Source: Arthrobacter cheniae (GTDB lineage: Bacteria > Actinomycetota > Actinomycetes > Actinomycetales > Micrococcaceae). Taken from it: a stretch of DNA of 64,000 nucleotides. Below are positions 39,987 through 47,809 of this stretch, one piece after another. The stretch spans positions 1 to 64,000 of the forward strand of contig NZ_QZVT01000014.1 of the NCBI RefSeq assembly GCF_003602275.1, written 5' to 3'. A program made the position numbers and the translations under genes. Each line of letters opens with the position of its first letter. The stretch's first letter is position 1. The notes below the pieces were generated by a model, which saw nothing but the letters and a program-made list of their open reading frames with translations, was not told the origin of the DNA and ran no database searches.

Positions 39987-40814
39987 ATGCATGTGCTGTA
40001 CTCAACGAGTCCCGACCAGATCCCAGCCCTCACCTCTGACGATCTGCGGCGCAGATTCCTTGTCGAGGACCTGTTCGCCGACGATCAGGTACGGGCTGTC
40101 TACTCCCACGGGGACCGGGTCGTGCTGGCCGGGGCAGCGCCGGTCAACGGCCCGCTGTCACTTCCGACCTTCCCCGAACTGCGTGCCGACCACTTCTTCG
40201 AGCGGCGCGAGGGAGGAATCATCAACGTCGGCGGTCCCGGTTCCGTGACCGTCGACGGTGAGTCGTACGCCCTGGCCCACGGTTCCTGCCTCTACGTGGG
40301 GCGAGGTGCGCAGGACCTGGAATTCGCCTCCGATGGAACCGATCCGGCCCGCTACTACATCTTCTCCGCGCCCGCCCACACCACCTTCCCGACGACGTTG
40401 GTCGAAGCCGGCGCCGGCACGGTACGAGAGCTCGGAGACCAGTCGACGTCGAACCGACGCACGCTGAACCAGTACATCCATGAGAACGGCGTACGCAGCT
40501 GCCAGATCGTCATGGGAGTGACCACCCTGCATTCCGGCAGCATGTGGAACACGATGCCTGCCCACACCCACGACCGGCGCATGGAGGCATACCTCTACTT
40601 CGACCTCCCGGAAGAAGCACGTGTCGTACACCTCATGGGTGAACCGACCGAAACGCGTCATCTGATCGTCGGCAACCAACAGGCCGTCATCTCACCCAGC
40701 TGGTCCATCCACTCAGGCGTGGGCTCGGCCAGTTATTCCTTCGTCTGGGCGATGGCCGGAGAAAATCAATCCTTCGACGACATGGATCACGTCGCCATCA
40801 CCGAACTGCGTTGA
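39987..40814 (+). CDS. kduI: 5-dehydro-4-deoxy-D-glucuronate isomerase KduI
   Basis: A 275-residue cupin-fold isomerase, the family length (E. coli 278). The zinc ligands are visible: His193 and His195 in PAHTHDRRME, Glu200, and His242 in SWSIHSGVGS, aligning with His196/198, Glu203 and His245 of E. coli. It converts 5-keto-4-deoxyuronate (DKI), the spontaneous product of unsaturated uronates, to 2,5-diketo-3-deoxygluconate in the cytosol. It lies just after the TRAP transporter and before the IclR regulator, with KduD, KdgK and Eda downstream to complete the path. Confidence 0.95.
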   Translation: MHVLYSTSPDQIPALTSDDLRRRFLVEDLFADDQVRAVYSHGDRVVLAGAAPVNGPLSLPTFPELRADHFFERREGGIINVGGPGSVTVDGESYALAHGSCLYVGRGAQDLEFASDGTDPARYYIFSAPAHTTFPTTLVEAGAGTVRELGDQSTSNRRTLNQYIHENGVRSCQIVMGVTTLHSGSMWNTMPAHTHDRRMEAYLYFDLPEEARVVHLMGEPTETRHLIVGNQQAVISPSWSIHSGVGSASYSFVWAMAGENQSFDDMDHVAITELR

Positions 40815-40852
40815 CCGACCATGGACGTAACACCTCCCAAGGAAAGACGGTC

Positions 40853-41677
40853 ATGGTAGAAAAAGTTGTCGCTCAGATTGTCCGCTCCGCACCCAGTACC
40901 AGCGAGAAAACCTTGATCGTCCTGGAAGCTGCGCTGGAGCACGCTCGCTTCAGCGAGGTCGTAGCCGCTACGGGATTCCCGAAAGCTACGGTCCATCGAC
41001 TGATCTCGACGTTGGTCGACCGCCAGTTCGTGACGATCGACGCCCACGGCAACTACCTGCCCGGGCCATCCATCCTCGCCATGGCGGGTCGGGCCCTGGA
41101 GCGCATCGACATCTCCTCCATTGCGCAACCCTTTGTCGACCACCTCGTCGACACCATTCATTGCACGGTCCACATGGGTGCCATCAGTGGTGACTCCGTC
41201 ATCTATATCCTCCGCAAGGACTCCGACAAGCCCTACCAGATGCCATCGAGGGTCGGGCTGTCCGTTCCACTCCACACCACAGGAATCGGCAAGGCGATCC
41301 TTGCCACCTACGACGACGAGACGGTGGAACGCATGCTGAAGCGCGCCGGGATGGTGCAGCTTACTGATGCGACCATCACCAATGTGCAGGATTTCAGACG
41401 TGAGCTGGAGGACGTCCGCCGCAGGGGTACCGCCCGCGATCGCGGCGAGAACGTGCCGGGGATCGCCTGCATCGCCGCGCCGGTCCATGATCACACCGGT
41501 GTCGTCCGGTACGGACTGAGTATCTCCACCCTGTCGATCGAACATTCCGATGAGCAGGTGGAGGCGATGTCCGGCAGCCTCCTCGCATCAGCCGCAGCCA
41601 TTTCCGAGGCCCTCGGCTATCGGGGCCCGCATCCCGAGCCCGCCCCCTCCCCCCTTCTACAAGGAGCAACCCCATGA
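40853..41677 (+). CDS. IclR-family regulator of the uronate operon
   Basis: A 274-residue regulator (274 from ATG 40853; a TTG at 40811 overlapping the kduI stop is an alternative). AAGGAAAG lies just before ATG 40853. The winged helix is HARFSEVVAATGFPKATVHR followed by LISTLVDRQFVTI; the C-terminal ~170 residues are the IclR ligand domain (VHMGAISGDSVIYILRKDS, VPLHTTGIGKAILATY, GIACIAAPVHDHTGVVRYGL). IclR regulators of pectin/uronate genes (KdgR type) sense KDG. A matching 13-bp inverted repeat covers the operon's start site. Confidence 0.92.
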   Translation: MVEKVVAQIVRSAPSTSEKTLIVLEAALEHARFSEVVAATGFPKATVHRLISTLVDRQFVTIDAHGNYLPGPSILAMAGRALERIDISSIAQPFVDHLVDTIHCTVHMGAISGDSVIYILRKDSDKPYQMPSRVGLSVPLHTTGIGKAILATYDDETVERMLKRAGMVQLTDATITNVQDFRRELEDVRRRGTARDRGENVPGIACIAAPVHDHTGVVRYGLSISTLSIEHSDEQVEAMSGSLLASAAAISEALGYRGPHPEPAPSPLLQGATP

Positions 41678-42699
41678 CCGCTGCAACCTATACGGGCGCA
41701 CGAACCTTCACGACTGCCGAGCCGACGGTGGGCCCGCCGGGACCCGGACAGGTGCAGATCGCCGTCGCCTACACGGGTCTGTGCGGTACGGATCTGCATA
41801 TCTTCCACGGAGACATGGATGCACGGGTGACCATGCCGGCAGTGATCGGCCATGAGATGTCGGGAACCATCGCCGCCATCGGTGAGGGGGGCGCCGGCTG
41901 GTCGGTCGGCCAACCCGTGACGGTCATGCCCACGCTCTCCTGTGGCTCATGCCCGGCGTGCCGCCGGGGAAACACCCACATCTGCCACAACCTGAATTTC
42001 GTCGGCATCGACTCCGAGGGCTCCATGCAGAACTCATGGAACGTCCCTGCCGACATCCTCGTCGCCCTACCCGAGGGCCTGGCCCTCGATGAGGCGGCAC
42101 TGATCGAACCGACTGCCGTCGCCGTGCACGACGTCCGGCGGTCCAAGCTGGTCGCATCGGATTTCGTCGTCGTGATCGGCGGCGGCCCGGTCGGTCAGCT
42201 CATCGCCTCGGTGGCCCTGCAGCAGGGCGCCCGGGTGGTGCTGGTCGAACTCGATCCCGGCAGGAGGGAGACCGCCAAGGGCTTCGGCATCATCGCGATC
42301 GATCCCCGCGAGGAGAACCTCGTCGAGTACGTCCTGCGGGAGACGGACGGCGCGGGAGCCGACGTGGCCTTCGAAGTCTCCGGGGCAGCGGCAGGCGTCA
42401 ATTCGGCTGTCGAAGTCCTGACCACCCGGGGACGGCTCGTCATGGTGGCGATCCACCCCAAGCCGAAGGAAATCGACCTCCACCGGTTCTTCTGGCGTGA
42501 GTTGGAGATGTTCGGTGCCCGCCTGTACCAGCGCGAGGACTTCGAGGAAGCCGTGCGCCTCGTGGCCAACGGCGCCATCCCCGCCCGCCAGCTGATCTCC
42601 CGGGTCGTGGCACTGCAGGACGTCGAGGAAGGGTTTCTCTCCCTCGAATCCGGCGGAGTCATGAAGGTCCTCGTCGATTGCCGCGAGGTGACGGCATGA
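41674..42699 (+). CDS. Zinc-dependent alcohol/polyol dehydrogenase
   Basis: A 341-residue medium-chain dehydrogenase. Catalytic zinc ligands are in GLCGTDLHIFHGD and IGHEMSG; four cysteines in CGSCPACRRGNTHIC hold the structural zinc. VVIGGGPVGQLIASVALQQG is the NAD-binding turn. The protein is close to threonine/sorbitol/galactonate-type dehydrogenases. In this operon it may oxidise a hydroxyl of an imported sugar acid, giving an extra entry into the KDG route. Its ATG overlaps the IclR stop and its stop overlaps kduD (ATGA). Confidence 0.87.
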   Translation: MTAATYTGARTFTTAEPTVGPPGPGQVQIAVAYTGLCGTDLHIFHGDMDARVTMPAVIGHEMSGTIAAIGEGGAGWSVGQPVTVMPTLSCGSCPACRRGNTHICHNLNFVGIDSEGSMQNSWNVPADILVALPEGLALDEAALIEPTAVAVHDVRRSKLVASDFVVVIGGGPVGQLIASVALQQGARVVLVELDPGRRETAKGFGIIAIDPREENLVEYVLRETDGAGADVAFEVSGAAAGVNSAVEVLTTRGRLVMVAIHPKPKEIDLHRFFWRELEMFGARLYQREDFEEAVRLVANGAIPARQLISRVVALQDVEEGFLSLESGGVMKVLVDCREVTA

Positions 42700-43463
42700 G
42701 CACGACGAGTCCTTTCGACCTGAGTGGGAAGACTGCCGTCGTCACCGGAGCCCGGCGAGGTATCGGGATGGCGATGGCCGTAGCCCTCGCCGAAGCAGGA
42801 GCCGACATCATCGGGGTCTCCGCGAACCTCGAGGCCGAAGGGAGCGCCGTCGGACATGCCGTCACAGCGCTCGGGCGCAGCTTCACGGCGATGCGCGCGG
42901 ACTTCGCGGACCGTGCCGCGGTACATCAACTCGCCGCCGACCTGACCGCTGCGGGGCCCATCGACATCCTGGTCAACAACGGTGGCACGATCGCCCGGAC
43001 GCCCGCAGCGCAGCACCCGGACGACATGTGGGACCAGGTCATCGAGGTGAACCTGTCGAGCCAATTCATCCTGAGCCGGGAGGTCGGCCGGCAGATGCTC
43101 GAACGGGGCAGCGGGAAGATCATCTTCACTGCCTCGCTCCTCAGTTTTCAGGGTGGCATCAACGTCCCTGGCTACACCGCGTCGAAATCGGGCATCGCGG
43201 GCCTGACCAAGGCGCTGGCCAACGAGTGGGCGCCCCGCGGAGTGAACGTCAATGCGATAGCCCCCGGCTACATCGCCACCGACAACACACAGGCGCTACA
43301 GGATGACCCGGACCGGGAACGAGGCATCCTCGAGCGCATCCCTGCAGCGCGCTGGGGACGCCCCGACGACCTCGCCGGCGCCACCGTCTTCCTCGCCTCC
43401 CCCGCATCGGACTACATCCACGGCGTCGTTCTCCCTGTCGACGGCGGCTGGCTCGGCCGCTGA
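42696..43463 (+). CDS. kduD: 2-dehydro-3-deoxy-D-gluconate 5-dehydrogenase (KduD-like SDR)
   Basis: A 255-residue SDR starting MSTTSPFDLSGKTAVVTGAR. TGARRGIGMAMA binds NAD, NNGG replaces NNAG as in KduD, EVNLSSQFILSREVGRQML and YTASKSGIAGLTKALANEWA carry the helix and the Tyr-x-x-x-Lys pair, and GYIATDNTQALQDDPDRERG is typical of gluconate 5-dehydrogenase/KduD enzymes. It would reduce 2,5-diketo-3-deoxygluconate (from KduI) to KDG. ATGA overlap with the preceding gene shows coupling. Confidence 0.9.
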   Translation: MSTTSPFDLSGKTAVVTGARRGIGMAMAVALAEAGADIIGVSANLEAEGSAVGHAVTALGRSFTAMRADFADRAAVHQLAADLTAAGPIDILVNNGGTIARTPAAQHPDDMWDQVIEVNLSSQFILSREVGRQMLERGSGKIIFTASLLSFQGGINVPGYTASKSGIAGLTKALANEWAPRGVNVNAIAPGYIATDNTQALQDDPDRERGILERIPAARWGRPDDLAGATVFLASPASDYIHGVVLPVDGGWLGR

Positions 43464-43520
43464 CGCTTCGCCCCGCCGGCACTCCCTTCCCGCGCACGAT
43501 TCACACACGAAGGATCCTCC

Positions 43521-44198
43521 TTGTCTCCGACAGAACACTTGCCGACCGTCATCCAACGCGCTCCGGCGTCACCAATACTGCTGGACACCGGGACCGTAGC
43601 GGTGATGCGCGCTCCCCATGCCACGGCTTATGCTCCCGTTGTCGAGGCACTGGTTCGCGGCGGAGTGCTCAGCATCGAGTTGACGCTGAGCACCCCCGGC
43701 GTCTTCGAGGAGCTTCCACTGCTGCAGCAACGCTTCGGTGACACCGCCGAATTCGGCGTGGGCACGGTCACCACGGTCGACGAGGCCGTGCGGGCGATCG
43801 AAGCCGGTGCAGCCTACCTGGTCACCCCCGTGACCGACACCGCGATCATCGCCGCCGCGGTGCAGCGCGGTGTCGCCATCTACCCGGGAGGGCTGACGCC
43901 CACGGAGCTGTTCAACGGATGGGCGGCAGGAGCGACCGCGGTGAAGGTCTTCCCCGCGTCGGTGGTCGGGCCAGGATACGTCTCCATGCTGCGAGGTCCT
44001 TTTCCCGGCATCCAGGTCGTCCCCTCGGGTGGAGTCGATATCGACGAAGCCGCCGCCTGGGTGAAGGCGGGAGCCTTAGCCGTCAGCCTCGGTGGTCCTC
44101 TGCTCGGGGATGCTTTCAAGGGCGGGGACCTGCGGCGGCTCACCGAACGCGCAACCAGGCTGCGGGACGTTGTCGATGAAGCACGGGCAACGCTGTGA
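43521..44198 (+). CDS. eda: KDPG/KHG aldolase
   Basis: A 225-residue class I aldolase. SIELTLSTPGVFE carries the general-base Glu, GVGTVTTVDEAVRAIEAGA the phosphate-proximal loop, YPGGLTPTELFNGWAAGATA and VKVFPASVVG the Schiff-base Lys, and VPSGGVDIDEAAAWVKAGA the phosphate-binding end. It cleaves 2-keto-3-deoxy-6-phosphogluconate to pyruvate and glyceraldehyde-3-phosphate. The start is TTG 43521, with AAGGA at 43510-43514; no ATG or GTG gives a full N-terminus. The kinase gene follows with GTGA overlap. Confidence 0.93.
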   Translation: MSPTEHLPTVIQRAPASPILLDTGTVAVMRAPHATAYAPVVEALVRGGVLSIELTLSTPGVFEELPLLQQRFGDTAEFGVGTVTTVDEAVRAIEAGAAYLVTPVTDTAIIAAAVQRGVAIYPGGLTPTELFNGWAAGATAVKVFPASVVGPGYVSMLRGPFPGIQVVPSGGVDIDEAAAWVKAGALAVSLGGPLLGDAFKGGDLRRLTERATRLRDVVDEARATL

Positions 44199-45157
44199 GT
44201 GCGTCTCTTCCGGCCCCGTACCTCGTGACTCTCGGGGAGACGATGGCACTCCTCACCGCTCAGCATCCCGGGCCGCTTGCACACGTGTCCTCGATGAGCC
44301 TCGGTATCGGCGGTTCCGAATCGAACGTCGCCATCGGCGTGCAACGGCTCGGCGGAAACGCGGTGTGGTGCGGGCGAACGGGAACGGATTCCCTCGGCCA
44401 ACTCGTTCGGCGCGAGATACGGGCTGAAGGAGTCACGGTTCTCGTCACCGAGGATCCGGACGCACCGACGGGCCTGATGCTGAAGGAACGCCGGACACTG
44501 TCCACCCAGAAGGTCAGCTACTACCGTGCGGGCAGCGCCGGGTCCAGGCTGACTCCCGAGGACCTGGATCCATCGATCATCACGGGAGCAGCGATACTCC
44601 ACCTCAGCGGGATCACGCCCGCGCTGTCCGCTTCAGCGGCGAGTGCTGTCCGCGAGGCCATCGGGATCGCGCGATCGGCAGGGGTTACCGTTTCGTTCGA
44701 TCTGAACTACCGGGCGAACCTATGGACGGCAGTGGACGCCGGGCGCTCGTACCTCGAGTTGATACCCCTCACCGACATCGTCTTCGCGGGCGACGAGGAG
44801 GCAGCGCTGGCCGTCGGAGCCGCAGAGGACCCCGCCGAACTGGCGCAGCGGCTGGCCGAACTGGGTCCCGCACAGGCGATCATCAAGCTCGGCAGCAAGG
44901 GGGCAGTAGCGAGCATCGACGGCCAGATACATCACCAGCCCGCGGTACCCATCGAACCCGTGGACACCGTCGGCGCCGGCGACGCCTTCGTCGCCGGGTA
45001 CCTGGCGGAATTGATGGCAGGTAAGGCCCCGTCGGAGCGGCTCGAGCTGGCAGCAAAGACCGGAGCCTTCGCCTGTCTTGCCTACGGAGACTGGGAAGGA
45101 CTCCCGACACGCGCCGAGCTGGCCCTGCTCCACCACACCGAGTCGGTCACCCGGTAA
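44195..45157 (+). CDS. kdgK: 2-keto-3-deoxygluconate kinase (PfkB family)
   Basis: A 320-residue ribokinase-family sugar kinase. LVTLGETMALLTAQHPGPLA is the KdgK-like opening, LGIGGSESNVAIGVQRLGGN the substrate loop, VSFDLNYRANLW the middle motif, and VDTVGAGDAFVAGYLAELMA the anion hole with catalytic Asp. It phosphorylates KDG to KDPG for Eda, whose gene overlaps it (GTGA start at 44195). It is the last gene of the operon; an imperfect CGCG...AGTAGCGCG hairpin follows at about 45168-45204. Confidence 0.93.
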   Translation: MSASLPAPYLVTLGETMALLTAQHPGPLAHVSSMSLGIGGSESNVAIGVQRLGGNAVWCGRTGTDSLGQLVRREIRAEGVTVLVTEDPDAPTGLMLKERRTLSTQKVSYYRAGSAGSRLTPEDLDPSIITGAAILHLSGITPALSASAASAVREAIGIARSAGVTVSFDLNYRANLWTAVDAGRSYLELIPLTDIVFAGDEEAALAVGAAEDPAELAQRLAELGPAQAIIKLGSKGAVASIDGQIHHQPAVPIEPVDTVGAGDAFVAGYLAELMAGKAPSERLELAAKTGAFACLAYGDWEGLPTRAELALLHHTESVTR

Positions 45158-45190
45158 GGAAGATCGCCCGCGACTACCCTGCTGCGTTCG

Positions 45191-45336
45191 AGGGAGTAGC
45201 GCGAGCTTCCCTCCTGGGTGCTGGTTGCTGAGGTAGCGCATCGCATCGACGGCGTCATCGAGGGGAAGGTACGTGCGAACTCGCCGGTGCCGACGGCGTC
45301 GAGGGTCGTGGGGTAGCCGTCGGGTACGAGTTCGCG
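45191..45336 (-). pseudogene. C-terminal remnant of an MDR alcohol dehydrogenase
   Basis: On the minus strand, YPTTLDAVGTGEFART then, after a one-base frame change, PLDDAVDAMRYLSNQHPGGK and LALLP read like the end of a medium-chain oxidoreductase (the usual pattern is FPLDDAxxAhryle...GKvvl). Nothing of the catalytic or cofactor domain remains upstream. It lies between the kdgK gene and the isochorismatase-like gene. Probably a rearrangement scar. Confidence 0.45.
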
Positions 45337-45402
45337 GAATTGCCGACGCGACGGGAGAACGCGATTCGGGCGCCAGCTGGCTCTCAGCGCGTGCGCGGGA
45401 TG

Positions 45403-46035
45403 TCAGGAGTGAGCGTGCGCTCCGGCAGCTGCCGAGGTGCCCAGGTCGCTTCCAGGAAGAGCGTGGTGGGTGGTCAGGGCTGTCGTCCAGGCGTCCGTGG
45501 TGCCGACGGAGGCCCAGTTGGAGTTGAGCAGTGCGAGCAGGGTTGTATGCACGGTCCTGGCGTCAGCGGAACCGGCGTCGTTAGCGATGTTGATCGCGCC
45601 GGTGGCGTCGGAGAGAACTTCGGTGGAGAAGCCGAGAGCTTCCGCTTCGACGGCAGAACCGAGGATGCAGTTGTTGGTCATGTAGCCCACGAGGGTGACG
45701 GTGTCGACATCGTTCTCGCGCAGCCACCCTGCGAGGTCGGTGTCGGCGTAGACCGAGCCGTATTGCTTGACGACGCTCTTCCACGCGTAGGTGCGCCGGC
45801 TCTCGACCTCTGGGTGGAGCTCGAAGCCCGGCGTGCCCGGAGCGAAGACGGGAGCTCCTTCGCCCGCAGTGTGCTGGATGACCGCGATGGGGACACCGGC
45901 GGCGGTGGCCGCATCGATGGCCGCGGCGATCTGCGGCAGGGACTGCTCGTGCGGTGGGTACTGGATCTCGAGAAGACCGCTGAAATACTGCTGCTGGACA
46001 TCGACGAGAACGAGGGCGCGGCGAGGGCTGCTCAT
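45403..46035 (-). CDS. Isochorismatase-family cysteine hydrolase
   Basis: A 210-residue hydrolase. The triad is visible: Asp in ALVLVDVQQQYF, Lys in YAWKSVVKQYGS and Cys in VGYMTNNCILGSAVEAEALG. PVFAPGTPGFELHPEVE is the substrate loop. Family members hydrolyse amides or vinyl ethers (nicotinamide, N-carbamoyl compounds, isochorismate). The C-terminal ~15 residues are Ala/His-rich and probably disordered. It diverges from a GlxA-type regulator, a frequent pairing in which the regulator controls the hydrolase. The substrate is unknown. Confidence 0.9.
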   Translation of the reverse strand: MSSPRRALVLVDVQQQYFSGLLEIQYPPHEQSLPQIAAAIDAATAAGVPIAVIQHTAGEGAPVFAPGTPGFELHPEVESRRTYAWKSVVKQYGSVYADTDLAGWLRENDVDTVTLVGYMTNNCILGSAVEAEALGFSTEVLSDATGAINIANDAGSADARTVHTTLLALLNSNWASVGTTDAWTTALTTHHALPGSDLGTSAAAGAHAHS

Positions 46036-46171
46036 GGTGGGGCTTCTCCTGGATCAATGGGCTGACGCACGCCTGGTGGGTGCTGATTCCATCCTCTACG
46101 GTGCAACACCTGACCAACAGTGGCACGTATGCCTTTGTACAATGGTTTCGGGCCACCCGGGAGGATGTCTT

Positions 46172-47137
46172 GTGCATATTGCGGTGTACGCCTTCGATGG
46201 CGTGACGATGTTCCATCTGGCCGTTCCGCAGATGGTCTTCGACGAGGTCTCGCGGCAGGGACTCGGAGAGTGGACGACCAGTCTCTTTTCCGACGGTCCG
46301 AATTCGATCCGGACGGCGGAGGGCTACCAGCTGGCCGGGGTTGAAGGCCCCGAGGCTGCGGCGAGGGCGGATGTTGTCGTGGTGCCCTCGTGGTTCGATG
46401 ACGGGCGCGTGCTGGGTGACACCCTGCGGGGCCTGCTGCAGGATGCACACCGGCGGGACGTGACAGTTCTGGGACTCTGTCTTGGTGCGATCGCCGTTGC
46501 GGACGCCGGCCTGCTGGCCGGACGTCAGGCTGTCACTCACTGGCAGGCCTTCGCCACTTTGACCGAGCGACACCCGGACATCCTGCTCGACCGCTCCGTG
46601 CTGTACATCGACCACGGGGACGTCATGACCTCGGCTGGTACAGCATCGGGCCTGGATGCATGTCTGCATGTTGTGAGGGATCGTCTGGGAGCCGACGCGG
46701 CCAACACGGTAGCCCGCAGCCTGGTCGTCGCGCCCCACCGTGAAGGCGGACAGGCACAGTACATCGAGCAGCCCGTTCCACAGCGTTCCTCCGTCGAGCC
46801 GATCGCGACCCTGCTCGAATGGGCGCTGGGCAATCTCCGTGAATCGCTCACCGTCGACCGGCTCGCGGAGCAGGCGCATATGAGTCGCCGCACTTTCGTC
46901 CGTGCTTTCCGAGCAGCCACCGGGACAACGCCCTCCGCCTGGATACGGTCCAGGCGGCTCGACGCGGCCCGCCGCCTGCTGGAGACCACCGATCGGTCGA
47001 TCGATCACATCGCCACGGACTGCGGGTTCGGCAACGCCGTCACACTCCGCCAGAACTTCGCGGCCGCCTTTTCAACCACCCCGACCGACTACAGGCGCCG
47101 CTTCGACGCCCGACCCCACATACGAAGCCTGCACTGA
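46172..47137 (+). CDS. GlxA-family transcription regulator (DJ-1/PfpI + AraC)
   Basis: A 321-residue two-domain regulator. Residues ~1-170 are a DJ-1/PfpI-like domain (VHIAVYAFDGVTMFHLAVPQ, then VTVLGLCLGAIAVADAGLLA, with Cys at the nucleophile elbow). Residues ~215-320 are an AraC DNA-binding domain (LTVDRLAEQAHMSRRTFVRA and IDHIATDCGFGNAVTLRQNF). I chose GTG 46172 because GGGAGGA lies 6 bases upstream and the protein then starts at the domain boundary. It diverges from the isochorismatase-like hydrolase and likely activates it. Confidence 0.9.
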   Translation: MHIAVYAFDGVTMFHLAVPQMVFDEVSRQGLGEWTTSLFSDGPNSIRTAEGYQLAGVEGPEAAARADVVVVPSWFDDGRVLGDTLRGLLQDAHRRDVTVLGLCLGAIAVADAGLLAGRQAVTHWQAFATLTERHPDILLDRSVLYIDHGDVMTSAGTASGLDACLHVVRDRLGADAANTVARSLVVAPHREGGQAQYIEQPVPQRSSVEPIATLLEWALGNLRESLTVDRLAEQAHMSRRTFVRAFRAATGTTPSAWIRSRRLDAARRLLETTDRSIDHIATDCGFGNAVTLRQNFAAAFSTTPTDYRRRFDARPHIRSLH

Positions 47138-47169
47138 TCGCTACGAGTCAGTCCTCCATCGACTCCGGA

Positions 47170-47658
47170 TCAGTGGTGGTACTGGTGGACGACGGCGTGG
47201 CCCTTGCCGCGGCTGATCAGCCAGCGGTTCACGGGTGTCGTGATGATGAAGGCCAACACCAGTGAGGCGGCAAGTGCCGCCCAGAACAGAACGGAAGCAA
47301 TACCGGCGTCCATGGCACCCGGGATGGTGAGCATCGCGGTGTTGTCGATGACCTCCATCACTGCGATGGAGATGGTGTCCGCTGCGAGGGCGACCTTCAG
47401 TGCGTTCCGCCAGGGCACACGGACCCGGAGTACCCCGCGCATCGTCAGTGCGTAACCGAGAACGAACGCCAGCGCGACAGACAGGGCGACCGTCGCCAGG
47501 TTGTGTAGGCCCAGGCTCGTGCCGATCACCATACCTAGGACCTCGCCTATAGCGCACCCGGTGAGGCAATGCAGGGTCGCTGTCGCCGCCATCGACCAGG
47601 ACGTCGCCCATGACCCGCCGTGATGATCGTGGTGGTCGGCATGCATGTTCTCGTTCAT
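47170..47658 (-). CDS. DUF4396 membrane protein with histidine-rich ends
   Basis: A 162-residue protein. The N-terminus MNENMHADHHDHHGGSW and the C-terminus GKGHAVVHQYHH are histidine clusters around four hydrophobic segments (about residues 20-50, 55-75, 85-110 and 120-145). ATLHCLTGCAIGEVLGMVIG is the DUF4396 core with two cysteines. The family function is unknown. His clusters, the Cys pair and the two CsoR-type operator boxes 70-120 bases upstream suggest a role in copper or reactive-sulfur handling at the membrane. Confidence 0.88.
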   Translation of the reverse strand: MNENMHADHHDHHGGSWATSWSMAATATLHCLTGCAIGEVLGMVIGTSLGLHNLATVALSVALAFVLGYALTMRGVLRVRVPWRNALKVALAADTISIAVMEVIDNTAMLTIPGAMDAGIASVLFWAALAASLVLAFIITTPVNRWLISRGKGHAVVHQYHH

Positions 47659-47730
47659 CTACTTCTCCTTCAGCCAGCACGCGTCCGATCGCTCGAGGTG
47701 CCGGACGCAGCGGCTACCCACTTGCTTCCT

Positions 47731-47776
47731 ATACCCCCTAGGGTTATAAATAGTAGGGCATACCCCTGGGGGGTAT
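47731..47776. promoter_or_regulatory. Two CsoR-type operator boxes between DUF4396 and a DHA2 pump
   Basis: ATACCCCCTAGGGTTAT (47731-47747) and ATACCCCTGGGGGGTAT (47760-47776) both match the ATACCCC-GGGGTAT pattern bound by CsoR-family repressors. Their starts are 29 bp apart and they lie between the divergent genes at 47658 and 47810. CsoR-family proteins respond to copper(I), or in sister groups to persulfide, nickel or formaldehyde. No csoR gene is present in this window. Confidence 0.75.
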
Positions 47777-47809
47777 CAAGAGTTCAGTACCGTCCCATGA
47801 GGAGTTTCC

